Of a stretch of DNA of 64,000 nucleotides, positions 46,144 through 62,590 are shown one piece after another. The translations under genes and the position numbers were made by a program. Every line of letters starts with the position of its first letter. The stretch's first letter is position 1. The notes under the pieces are model-generated. The model did not search any database. It had not been told where the DNA came from and saw nothing but the letters and a program-made list of their open reading frames with translations. The stretch is taken from contig JANTQA010000030.1 of NCBI GenBank assembly GCA_027625915.1, positions 2,108,001 to 2,172,000 of the forward strand. The letters are read 5' to 3'. Source of the stretch: Anaeramoeba flamelloides (taxonomy: Eukaryota > Metamonada > Anaeramoebidae).

Positions 46144-47339
46144 TTACAAATGAAAAAATAAAAAAAAAATAATTAAATAATTAATTGAGAATATATATTA
46201 AAAATCTTTTATTTATTGTTCATATTTAAAATATTGTATAAATTTCCTATTTTTGTTCGAGTTTTATTTATAATTTTGAATAAAAAACTTTTCTTCTCTA
46301 AAATTTTTGTGGTGGGTATTCCTTCCTATTTCGAGATGGTTTTCCAAAATGTCTTTTAATTTCATCTAATTCTGATTTTAGTTCACAAAATAGGATATTT
46401 ATTAAAAAATATTATTTCAGAATACAAGATTTTTTATGTATATTATTATTATTATTATTATTATTTTATTGGTTAATAATTTCTATTCTGTTAATTTACA
46501 AATCGAAAATTGATTGGAATAGTGGTTTCAAAATTGATATAATTTTTTAATTGCTTCTATTTTGAAATTTTTGTAGAACAATTTGATATTGGAAATACAA
46601 TCCACCCCATTTAATCTTTCTATCCGTTTTATTTCGTTATTCGGTTTGGTAGAATTGTTTGAAAGGGTGGTTTAAATAACAATTTGTAGTGGTGAATTAG
46701 TCAAAACATATGAATAATGGTGATAATAATGATAATAATAATAATATGTTATGGCATATGCATCAAAATAAATTAAAAGATAATTAATTAGCACAATTAA
46801 ATGGCAAATTTGTTTTAGTGGAAAATATGGTGCCTTGAAAATTTATAAGAGGATTTATTTAAATTATTTTTTTTTTTATTTTTCCACCTTAAAAAAACTT
46901 TATTGAAAGTGTTTATTTTTGTAAGTTAATTAAAAAATAATATTCGGCGATCTTTCAATTTTTTTTTACATTTGGACTATTCAAAAGAATGTTTTTACTT
47001 TCTTAATTTCATCGACATATAAGATGAATTTTAAAAGTATATAAAAGAACCAATGAAGCTGAAGAATTTTTATAAAATTAATTGTCAAAAAAAAAAAATA
47101 AAATAAAATAAAATAAATATTAGAGTAATTTGTTGTGTGATTAGCCTATTATGAATATTTTAGATTAATTTTTTTGTAAATCATTTACAATACTTTTTTT
47201 TGGCTGTTTATGGGGTTAAAAAAATTGTTTTATTTTACATTATTTTAAAACTTTTTTTATGGGGAAGCTGATGAAAATATTGTTCTGTTTTTTTTTTTTT
47301 TTTTACAGCAAATGGGATTATTAAAATAATAATAATAAC

Positions 47340-47771
47340 CGTTGTGGGAAAAAAGTGAAACTGGAAAAAAAGTGAAACACGATTTTTAATTGGGAACCTT
47401 ACTGAAAATTCAAAGTAAGATCAATGAAAAAAAGAATAAATAAATAAATAAAGACAAAATGAAGTATTCTCCACAATAACAGTTTATTAAATACTATCTT
47501 TTGATCTGGGTTTTTCTTTGATTGATCAATTATTAAAAATTTGTTCAAAAAATTGACTCTTTTCGAGATCTCCAAAACCACAACCTGAATTTCGATAAAC
47601 CAAGTAGATTTAAATTGTGTTTGTTGGGTTGATTGAAAATAATATAATGAGTTATTATTTGAAGTTAATTGGTTTCTTCTTTTTATTGATTTTACTTTGA
47701 CTTTTCAGTAATGTTCCCAATTAAAAAGCGTGTTTCACTTTTTTTCCAGTTTCACTTTTTTTCCACAACAG
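47340..47771. mobile_element. H fold-back MITE (about 430 bp, arms of about 75 bp)
   Basis: GTTGTGGGAAAAAAGTGAAA, CTGGAAAAAAAGTGAAACAC and TTTTTAATTGGGAACC at the left are mirrored by GGTGTTCC-type TTCCCAATTAAAAAGCGTG, TTTCACTTTTTTTCCAG and TTTCCACAACAG at the right. The interior is unrelated A+T-rich sequence. A diverged relative may span about 40579-40966 (TTTTTAATTGGAAACATTAG and TTTCAGTAAGGTTCCCAATT). Confidence 0.85.
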
Positions 47772-50136
47772 TAATACCAAAATTGATAAATTTAAGAAAA
47801 AAAAAATTGTAGCCAAAATTTCATCATTTAAAAACTGTATTTCAAAATAACAATAAAATGTGATTTAAAAAATATTCAGTTCAAATTATCCTTTAATTCG
47901 AACTATGAAACTCTTTCCAAATCCCATTTCTTAATTTAAATTTAGTTATCTCACATCATACAAAAGTTGAAAGGGATAGTTTCTTCAAAAAATTGATTTT
48001 AATCTAAAAAAAAAACAATAAAAACAAAGTAATCTTCTTAACATTTATTTGTAAATTTAAAATTAAAACAAATATAACATTTTTTTCTTCAGATAGTAAT
48101 ATTATTTTAGTTTGAATTGGTAGATTTGGAAAAGTAATTAATTTTTTTTTTTAATATTGGATATTTGTAATTGTGATCCATAGTAAAAAATTCAATAATT
48201 TATTGATCGATACTGTGGTGTAAATAACCTGTGTTTTTGACTTTCACCCATTATGAAAATTTAACTCATGTAAAAAATATTTTTTGGCTGTAGAAATAAA
48301 ACAAATAAAAGTATGGGAGGACAACAGCATATAAAAAGAAATTGGGTTCTTTCAATAAATTTTAGAAAAGAATTAGGAAGATTCTGAAAGATTAAAAGGT
48401 AATTTTTTGACAAAATAATCAGAGAAAAAGATCATTTTAATTTTTAGCAAACAACATTTTATTTTGCAAATTTTATGATTATGACCAAATTTTGGAAACA
48501 AAAGCATTTAATATTATCGAACCCTTTACATTAATCACAGATCTAACATTTAAAGTGAATTTAAATCCAAACCGAGAAGATACGTGACCCTTTCCTATCT
48601 TCAAATACCCAAGTCTGAAAAAAAAACTACAGTTATATTTTTAGTAATGGATAAAGGTTGTCAACGCATGTTATTTACAACGCTGTAATATTTGTACTGT
48701 CGTTTTCTAATTATGATTGAAAAATTTTTATTACAGATTCTCATATATTGATCCAACAATTCTCTTAATTCATCAAAAAAAAACTTAAGCCCTCACAAGA
48801 TCATTTGATCAAGATTATCTTATGTTTTATTAGAATTTGGATCTTTTTATTTTGTAAACTTTGAGACAAAATTATATTTTTTTAATTTGAAAATAACTTT
48901 CAAGAGAAAAGGTATTAGTTGTTGTGATTGTAATCTCCAATTAATTTTATACAAGAACTTGGGTTTTTGTAACAACTAACGATTGTTATATTTTTGGGAA
49001 TCTGAAAGAAAAATTTTTCAGGTATTATTTGGAATAGATAGAAAATGATTTTTCGAGCTTTTGGAAAACAATATAATCCAACAGTAATGGAATTCTAATT
49101 ACACCACACTTTTATTATCACTCTGTGATTGTAAAATTAATCTCTATAATTAACTCAATATTTTCTTTTTTAAAAATAATGTTTGCTTTTTATCTCACAA
49201 GAAATTAAGTTTTCAACCATTTGGTAAACTCTAAAATTAACCAACAATTCTTATTTTCCAAAACCCTTGTTTAATTTCTCTGGAAACCTTAAATAAATTT
49301 TTAAGTAAATAATTTTAGAGTTCCAATAAAAAATTTTCTTTATTTGATTTTCTCTTTGCCTATTAAAATCGATTTTTCCAAAAAAAAAAGATAGTGGACA
49401 ATTGTGATAATTCTGTGTTCTGTTCTTGAGTTTGTTTAACAATTTGTTACCCCTTACAATTTTTTGAAAAAATAATTAACAAACCAAAGTTACGTTTTAG
49501 GAAATGGTGTTACGAAGCACACCTTGCTGATATAACCAATTCTTATTTTCCTAAAAGTCACATCAAATAAAATTTGAAGCATAATTTGTTCAGTGTGTTG
49601 TGAGAACCTAAAAGAATGGGTTAATCCTTGCCAACAAAAAACTAACATAGAAAAAAAAAAAATAAAGTGTTATGTTGGTTTTAGGTGTCGAAGCTTTTCA
49701 AAACAAGATATACATATATTGTTGTCTAAACAAAGTTTGGGCTTGGGATGAATATTTGCACCTTGATGAAAAATAATTACAATAAACCAACGTCTGAAAA
49801 TAAATCAAATTTCTTTAATTCTCAAATTTAAAGTTTTCAGGAATTTGGTTTGCATTGAAAAGGAAGTAAACCTGTCTCAAGAAAAGGTCAAACTTTTCAA
49901 ATGAATAGACTTTAACAAAATGAAAAGATTTCACACAAAAAGTGAACTAAAAAAAAGATTATCAAAATTGTTCTCAAATATTTGAATAAAAAACGTTAAA
50001 AAAAAATAACAAACAATGGGCAACTTCAAGGATACCAAATAATACCATAAATTCAAAACACTGAATTTCTTTTTTATTTTTTTATTTTTTTTTAAATTTT
50101 CTCATTTTTTTTTGTAGGAGAAATTTTTTTGAAAGG

Positions 50137-54570
<4,434 letters not shown>

Positions 54571-57383
54571 TTTAAATAATTATAATAAATTGAATTATAA
54601 TTCTACATCCATCCAATATTTTCAAATAATCTCAACTCTTATATTTTTTTTAACTAATATTTTTTTTTTTTATATTTATTTGAAATTTCTAATTTTGAAA
54701 AAACAACAAAATTTTCATTAAAAATTACACAAAACACTTTTATTTTTTATTTTTTTTTTTTTCTTCGTCTTTTTTCTTGATGGTTGTTTCGATTATAAAA
54801 ATCATTTTTTAAGAATTATAAATTTTATTCAAAAATTTTTTTTTATTATTTCTTGGCTTGATTGATTGGTTTTAATTTAAGAGAAGTAAACAACAATTCC
54901 AATTTTTTGGAGAAGGGAAAAATAATTAAAAAATATTTGTTAAATTTTAGAGAAAAACGTAATTGAGAATAGATTTTCCATTCGTTTATTAATAAAAGTT
55001 TTCAAGTCGTTGGTTTATGTAAATTATATCGGGTTTTAGTAACTGCAAATTAACTTTTAAATAAAAATTATTGACACATTAAGCCTACAAATAAACTTGT
55101 ATTATAGGCTTTTTTTCTTCCAATAGAGCAATATAAAAGAAAAGAGAAAAGCAATAAGTGAAAGAAAACAATAAAAAAATAACATGAATTATAGGAGTGT
55201 ACACAAGAGAAAAGAAAATATAGGATTTTGTGAATTTAAAATAGTTATTAATGGGGGAGATCTAATCAAAAAATTTCTTGAAGAATAATAAAATTCATCA
55301 TTATTTATAATAGAATATTTGTGGATATCTTTGTCAAGTCACGATAAAGTTATCAAATTCGTGATAATTTCTATCAAATCATCATATTATTTCTATCAAA
55401 TCATGTTATTATAGAAAATATTAATAATGATGATATTCTATTAAATCCGCGATAATTGTCAAAAAATCATGATAAATGCCAAAATATCACCATTAAAAAT
55501 CCAATTGCGATATGATGGTTGATGCCTTTCAGGCCCAATTCAGTAACATTATTATAAAAGAATAATTGTGATCTAAAAAATAGATCTTTATAAAAATAAA
55601 TTAATTCTTTAAAAAACGAAAAAAAAAAATATCCTTGATTCAATCCAGGATCAGATCAAGATTTTTTCATCGTATTTTATTTTAATTGGTTTGAATGATG
55701 GATCGATTCTTGAGATCAAAAAAACGTTATAAAAAAGGCAATTAAATAGTTTCTAAGTCAATCGTGGTGTTATAATTGTGTTGAATACAAAGTCTTCTAA
55801 ATCAACTAACCCTTTCAAGCATTCTTTAAAGAATGTGATCTTGGGGTGAAGAATGTTTTCATTATTCTGGGAAAGATGAGAGGAGTTGGATACCGTTTCA
55901 AAAGCTTTCATAACACCTTCGCTACTTTATCTATAATTATTAAGATTTTTTGAACATTTATTTTTTCTTCTTATTCTACTTTGGGCATCTTTGTTTTGCA
56001 CAGAAAACACAACTAGAGTTTTGAAGGTTTTTAGTTTGTATCGATCACCAATAAAAAGGAAAAATATTCTTTCTTCTTTTTGGGTTATTTATATTTGAAG
56101 GTAATAACTTAGATTTTGAAAAAATATATCTATTTTATATTAACATATATTTTTGAAATCAATGACTATTTTGTTTGATAATCAAATTAATTGTAGTTTT
56201 TATATTTTGTTTAAAAAAAAATGAAAAGAAACAATTTTTTTAACAATTACAAAACAATGCCTGATTTTTAGTAAAGTTTTCTATCTTACAAACATTTCAA
56301 ATACCTAAAGACACTTTACAAACATTTCAAACCCAATCCAACATAATTAAATTGGAAAAGCATAGTAAAAGTGTTTTGTTTTAAAAAATTTATCAGATTT
56401 TTTGTAAAGGTGATTTTCGAAAAATAATTTTCCATTTTTTCGGGATTTTATGTTTTTTTGAGATACTCTGGAATATCACAATTTTATGATTATTCAATGA
56501 TAAAGTGGGATGAATCACGATTTTTTCAGATTACCTTGAATTTATTACTAATATCATTCTAATACAAGTTATCAGCAAAACCACTATTTTCTTAAATAAG
56601 TTCAATAATTTAAGTTGGGGATGTATTATTCTGCTTTTCAAAAATTTCAAAAAGACAAGAGTAGAAGAAAAATAAAATGTCTAAAAATAAATTGTTGGGT
56701 TGAATTAATTTTTATTAGGTTTATGTAAACTTTGTTTTTGTCAAAGATGCCTAATATTTTTTTCCAGATATCCATTATTTTATATAATTGACATATTTAA
56801 GATTAAATAAGAAATAAATAGAATAATATACATCAAAGAATAGTTGATATATGTCTGAAATAAAACGAATAAATCAATAGATTTTCTTGAAAATTGAAAA
56901 CCCCAAAATTCTAATGTAAACTATTGAGAAAAACAACAATATTCCTTTTGATCTCCTATTGAAGATTCAAATAAAATTCCAAATAGAAATAAATATGATT
57001 TCTCACCAAACATTTTCACTGTTTCAAAAGTATTAGAATAACACTTTTTCACCAAGTGGATATAGATCTTGCAATAAAATAAAAATTTGCAAATTAAATT
57101 AGGTATAAAAAAAAATCGAAAAAAAATTTGAAAAAAAAAATCAAAAAAACGATTTCAATTTTGAAATTTCCAAAAATATATTTTTTCTTCTGATATCGAT
57201 TCAAAACCATTTAAAAAAATGCAATTCACTCGTTACAACAGGGGCCCCTTTTATCTGGAAAATGGTTTATATATAACATCATTTTATATTCAATATAAAT
57301 AATTATTAATGAAAATTTCGATTTTGAATCGTGTATTAAAGATATAAATTTAAAATTGTCTCAAAAAAACAATAATTATAAAA
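54571..57383. other. Intergenic region between the CH and HIRIP3-like genes
   Basis: The two genes are convergent, so both 3' ends face this region. It holds R4. The remaining flanks (54571-55317 and 56588-57383) are A+T-rich with homopolymer runs and no gene seen. Confidence 0.5.
55318..56587 (+). mobile_element. R-family DNA element, copy R4 (about 1.27 kb)
   Basis: The left subterminal zone (GGATATCTTTGTCAAGTCAC, CACGATAAAG, CGCGATAATTG) and the right end (GTTATCAGCAAAACCACT) follow R1. TTCAATCCAGGATCAGATCA and AACTAACCCTTTC are in the R1 orientation. The terminal bases are less clear than in R2. Confidence 0.72.
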
Positions 57384-58074
57384 TTAATTATGCCTTCTTT
57401 TCTTCTTTGATCTTTTAATTTTTTTCTTTTTTTTTTTCTTCTTGTTGTCATCGGACGAAATATCTGAAAGAGTGGCTCTTTTCCAAATATTTTGCTTTTG
57501 CTTTTGCTTTTTGATAATTCTTTTCTGTTTTTTGGTGATAACTATTTCATCGGTTTCTATTTCACCGGATTCTATTTCATCATTCTTTTTTTTTTCATCA
57601 AGATTATTCTCGATTTCTGCACTTTCAATGAAATCACTATCATTGCTATATTCAGACGTTTCTTTTTTCTGATCTTCTTCTTCGCTGTCAGAATCGCTTA
57701 AAACAAACTTGTTTTGTTCTTCATAGTTATAAGACAATCTTTTTTTTCTTCGAAGGCGATAAGGCGTTAAATTATAATTTTGGTAATATTCCAATTTTTT
57801 ACTCTCCTTTATCAGCTTTTTAGCATTTTGTACTGCACTTTCGGAAAGATCATCAATCGGAATATTATAAGACTGAAGCTTTATTTCTATTAATTCGATA
57901 CCTTGCTTTAGACTTTGTTTCTTTTTTGCCTTTCTTATGATTGATTTCCATCCCAAAAGTTTGCTGAATTTTTTTAATAATTTAAATTTCTTTTTTTTGG
58001 ATTCTTGCTTTGCGCTGGTGAATACCACTATTCCTTTTTTTGGTGTTTTATTTTCCCTTTTCTTTTTTTTCTTT

Positions 58075-58120
<46 letters not shown>

Positions 58121-60466
58121 CTTTTTCTTTTTTTTCTTTTTTTTTCTTTTCTTTCTTCTTCTTCTTCTTCTTCTTCTTCTTTTCCTCTCCCTCTCCCTTT
58201 CTCTATCTTCTAAAGAATTTGTCACACCTTCATTTTTTTCTGTAGAATCGCTTTCCAATTCCCCCTTTTCTCTTTTCTTTCGTTTTCTCACGTTTTCTTC
58301 GCCATCTTCTCTCTCTTTTCCACAATATCCTGTGGTATTGGACCCCTCTTGGATTTTTTCCGTAGAATTCACCCCCAATTCCTTTCTTTTTCTTTCTTTT
58401 CCATGATCTCCTCCTCCTTCTTGTATAGAATTAGATTCCTCTTTATTTTCTTTGGTGGAATTAAATTCTTCTTGGATTTGGTCTTTATGTTCCGATTCTG
58501 ATTCTATTTGCTTTTTTAATTCAGAATTGGATTTAATTGTTTTCTTTTGGATTTTTGATTTTTTTAATTTTTCATCCTCTTCATTTCCCTCTGTTTTTTT
58601 TTCTTTTTCTAAAAAATTTGATTCTTCTTCATTTTCTTTGGTGGCATTAGATTCTTCTTGGATTTGGCCAGAATTTTCCGATTCTGATTCTGATTCTGAT
58701 TCTATTTCTAATTCTGATTCTGATTCTGATTCTATTTCTAATTCCGATTCTGATTCTGATTCTGATTCTGATTCTGATTCTGATGAATCTTCTTCTGAGT
58801 CTCTTTTTTTTGACTTTTTGAAATTACTCTCTATTATATTTGTTTTTCTTTGGTTTTGTTTTCTTTTTTCCCACCCCTTTTCCCTATCTTCTGTAGAATT
58901 AGATTCTTCTTGGATTTGGCCAGAATGTTCTGATTCTGATCCTGATTCTGATTCTGATTTTCCCTCTTCACTTTCATTAGAATTGGATTCTTCTCTGTTT
59001 TTTGTTTCTTTATCTTTTGATTCGTTCATTCTCTTGATTTCCTCTGTTTTTTTTTCTTCTTCTAAAAAATTAGATTCCTCTTTATTTTCTTTGGTGGCAT
59101 TCGATTCTTCTTGGATTTGATCAGAATTTTCTGATTCTGTTTGTGATTCTGTTTCTGAGGAATCTTCTTCTGATTCTGATGAATCTTTTTCTGAGTCTAT
59201 TTTTTTTGTCTTTTTGTTATCTTCCATCTTTTGATTTTTTTTTTTTTTATTTTCTTCTTCTTTGTCTGTGTCTTCCGTAGAATTAGATTCTTCTTGGACT
59301 TGATCATTATGTTCTGATTCTGATCCTGATTCTGATTCTGATTTTCCCTCTTCACTTTCATTATAATTGGATTCTTCTCTATCTTTTGTTTCATTGTCTT
59401 TTGATTTCTTCTTGTTTTTTTGAATTGAACCTCTCAGAATTTGATTTTTTTTAGAGTTTGTGTTTTTCTTGGGTATTGGTTTTGTTGGTATTTTGTTTTC
59501 TTCCTTTTCATTTCCCTCTGTTTTTTTTTCTTCTTTTAAAAAATTTGATTCTTCTTCATTTTCTTCCACAAAATTAGATTCTTCTTGGGTTTGTTCAGAA
59601 TTTTCCGATTCTGATTCTGATCCCGTTTCTGTTTCTGATTCTGTTCCTGTTTCTGTTTCTGTTTCTGTTTCTGTTTCTGATTCTGATGATTTTTGATCCT
59701 TTTCTTGTTTTTCTTTCTTAGAATACGTATCTTCCTTTCTTTGTTTTTTTTCTTTATTTCCTTGTGATTCCTTGAATTGCTCTTTGACGGAATGGATTTC
59801 TTTTACTTTTTTTTTTTCTTGAAACTTTTTTTCATAATTTGGTTCGTGTATATTTTTTTTTTTTAATTCATGCTTTGATTCTTTTGAAACACGATCGTCG
59901 TTCGTAATACCATTTTCAATTTCTCTTTCTTTTTTTTCTGAAGGTAATACATTTTTTTTTTGTTTATTTCCAAGATCTCTTTTAACGTTTTTTTTTTCTT
60001 CTTTGAAATTTTGTTCTTTTTCATCATTTTCTTTTGAGTAATGATTTGGATCCACGGGTATTTTTTTCTTTAGAGCACGATCCTCTTTCTCTTTTTCTTT
60101 CTCTTCAACTTTTAATTTTATTTTTAACTGAACCTTTTCCTTTTCTTTTTCTTTTTCTTTTTTTTTATTTTCATCTCGTTTTACAAATTCTCTTTTCTTT
60201 CTATTTTCTTTTTCTTTTTCATTTTTAATCCTTTTTTGTTTTTTTTTTAATTTTTTTCTTTTTAAAATCAAAATTTTGAATTGATGAAGAATTTCTTTTT
60301 TTACTTGTGGAGCTTTGACTTGTTTCTTTGTAAACCCTTTTTTTCTTAGTAACAATCGAATATTTCTTATCGATTGGAATTCTACATTTTCACATGTTGT
60401 TAAAATTTGGTGAATTTCTTCTTTGATTTTTTGAAACTCAATGCTGGTGTGAAAAGGCTTTTGCAT
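57384..60466 (-). CDS. HIRIP3: HIRIP3-like histone chaperone, frame-shifted at a homopolymer, about 1030 aa
   Basis: Two minus-strand reading frames abut. 60466-58028 (812 aa, true ATG) begins with a DEK_C-like domain (about residues 10-65: KIKEEIHQILTTC, RNIRLLLRKKG). A very long Lys/Glu then Ser/Glu repeat region ends in poly-Lys. 58028-57384 has no ATG start, and its frame stays open upstream into the poly-Lys coding tract. It carries a segment resembling the HIRIP3 C-terminal region: KKFSKLLGWKSIIRKA, IELIEIKLQSYNIPIDDL, YRLRRKKRLSY, then an acidic SDSDSEEED stretch (a CHZ-type acidic motif in the family). N-terminal DEK_C plus this C-terminus is the HIRIP3 plan, so one gene is likely. 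HIRIP3 proteins bind H2A-type histones in the nucleus. The break is probably a wrong length of the 44-T run; an intron ending at ATAG/58028 is the alternative. The final residues are basic (KKKRRHN). Confidence 0.66.
58077..58120. repeat. Run of 44 T (A on the coding strand) inside the HIRIP3-like gene
   Basis: An uninterrupted homopolymer encodes poly-Lys in two frames. It lies just where the two reading frames of the gene must meet, so it is a prime site for an assembly length error or for true slippage. Confidence 0.95.
58440..59690. repeat. Ser/Glu-rich in-frame repeats in the HIRIP3-like gene
   Basis: On the coding strand the protein repeats blocks of the form SESESENS.QIQEESN.T, KENEEESNFLE, EKKTEG. 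Copies of the DNA word ATTCTTCTTGGATTTG lie near 58648, 58903, 59104 and, with changes, 59287 and 59578. GATTCT hexamer runs sit between them. Confidence 0.85.
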
Positions 60467-62338
60467 GGAAAATAAGAAAAATGAAAATTTCTTTTTTAGT
60501 AATTTTTAAGGGTTATCCCAATTTTATAAGAAACGTATATATATTTTGTGAATAAAAATACGTTTATTGACTTAGAAGAATGTTCAGTTAAGAGATCTTG
60601 TTACAATTAATACATTTTGGGTTTTTTTTTTTTGAAAAAAGCAATTTTTTTTACCCGAATTTAACATTAGACTTTAAAAGGTTTGAAAATAAAGAATTGG
60701 ATAACTTCCAGAACCTTCCAGTTCATATTAAAACCTTCTTAAGTTTATGTTAATGGTATCAATATACTTTCAGATAAAGGAGAAAATAAGAGAAATATGA
60801 GGAAAAAATGAACTAATTACAGATTGCTTGTTTTGTTCAGGTTTAATCCGAAAAGTTTCAAATAAATATGTTTTAATTTTCAAAATTACAATAAAACAAA
60901 AATTTGTACTATTTTTTTTTTCCTTTAATAACATTATTTCAAATAATTTTTTCAAATTCTAACATTCTGAATTCGTTCTCTTATAACATAAAATTTATTT
61001 AGTCTTTAAAGATTAAACTATTTTTGGTTTTATTTGTAAAAACGATTTTATTAAATTACTTGGTTATTTAACTAAAAAGGAATTTTGTATATCTTCAGAT
61101 GAGTACTTTCAAAAAGATCTAAAAATTTATTTGTGGATATTTTGTTACCATTTTAGTAATAAAATCAAAATATTTTCGTCGAAAGTAATTTAAGAAAGGT
61201 TGGATAAAGTTATTAGCATTTGTTCACTGAAAAAAATACAAATTTGGTTGCAGCATAAAAGTTGAGTATGTGAATAAAAAACATTTGAAGAAATAAAATT
61301 TTTGGATTTCTTTTTAAAAAAATTCAAAAAAGTAAAAGGTGAAAATGAATTACTAAGAAGCTTCATTTTTTTTATTTAATTCTTATTTTGGTGAAATCTA
61401 ATGTTTTTTTTTTTTAAATGTTTATTATGGAGAGAATATTTGTGGTGAAAAATAATTTGTTGATTTAGAAAAAAAAAAATTGGAAATAAATAAGAGTGAG
61501 ATAATAACCATTTATAAAAAATCAGTCTAGGGTGTTTGATCTATCTCTAAAAATTAATAATGGAAAACTAAGTCATTTTTAAGAAGAAATATCAACTAAA
61601 TATACCCAATTTCCGTACATATGATTGTGAATAATTATTTTAAATCACACTCTGTCCGTTTCATATACCACTTTTAATGCTTTTTGATATCTAAAAGATT
61701 ATTTTTTGATCTATTTTTTATTTCCCAAATGAGTTATTTTTTGCTCAAGTATATTATAAAAACCTTTCTTTGTCAAATTTTGTGAGAAAAATTAATGACA
61801 AATTAGACACCTCAAATTAATTTGATTTAGTTCTGAAATAAAAAAATTTATTTATAATGAAAAAAAAAATATTTTTTCTAAATTATTAAAATAAATAAAC
61901 AAGAAAGAATTATTCTATTTTTATCATTTGATTTTTTTTTGAAATGAATTAAATTTTAAAACTTTTTTTTAAAAAAATAGAATTTTTCTGTTTGAATATT
62001 ATATCGAAACTTATTTATTGTTTTAAAATTTTTTTTCAAATAGTTGTATTTTTTTTCGAATATAATTTATATTACCAAGTTGCCTCTTTGGTTAGGAGTA
62101 AAATCAAGACAAGTAATTATAACCTAAATTACATAATTATTTTAGATTTTAATTTTCAAAAATCGCTACTTTCCTGAGAATAAAGTATTTTTTTGTTTTT
62201 TTTGGCTAATAAATGGAAATTAATATTCAAAATATTATAGTTTTATTCAAAAAAGTTGCACCAATACGCTTTTTTAAAATTTAAAGATGAATATAAAATT
62301 ACTTCCAATATAAAATTTTAAAATTAAATATCTTTCTT

Positions 62339-62372
62339 CATTCATTCATTCATTCATTCATTCGTTCGTTCT
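62339..62372. repeat. ATTC/GTTC tetranucleotide microsatellite
   Basis: Six or more CATT units are followed by CGTT variants. Confidence 0.95.
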
Positions 62373-62572
62373 TTTTCTTTTCTTGAAAAAATAATGAAAT
62401 GACCGCTTTTGGAATTAGTTTCAACTACAAATAAGTCGAATATTTGAGTAGGTATATATTAAATCTAAATTAAATTGGTATAAAATCCTTTGAACATCTC
62501 AGTAAGATTGGATTAGTAAGTGCCTCTATATATTTACCCCAATCAATTTTGAAAATTTCCTAGTATTATTAA

Positions 62573-62590
62573 AACACACACACACACACA
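62573..62590. repeat. CA dinucleotide microsatellite
   Basis: A run of CA units in gene-free sequence. Confidence 0.9.

Larger units (their letters stand above)
37501..50136. other. Long gene-free region rich in small repeats
   Basis: 12.6 kb without a recognisable gene. It holds P6, F, M4, S2, S3, D2 with E1 and E2, K3 and H. Other stretches (38300-39470, 41200-42400, 46150-47330, 47780-50130) are A+T-rich with homopolymer runs, an ATT run near 46441-46465 and an imperfect inverted repeat at about 41900-42040. Short open stretches such as 45339-45548 show no family resemblance. Confidence 0.5.

Noticed and set aside
58452-59696. Plus-strand Ser/Asp-rich open stretches
   Set aside because: They are antisense shadows of the Ser/Glu repeats of the HIRIP3-like gene.
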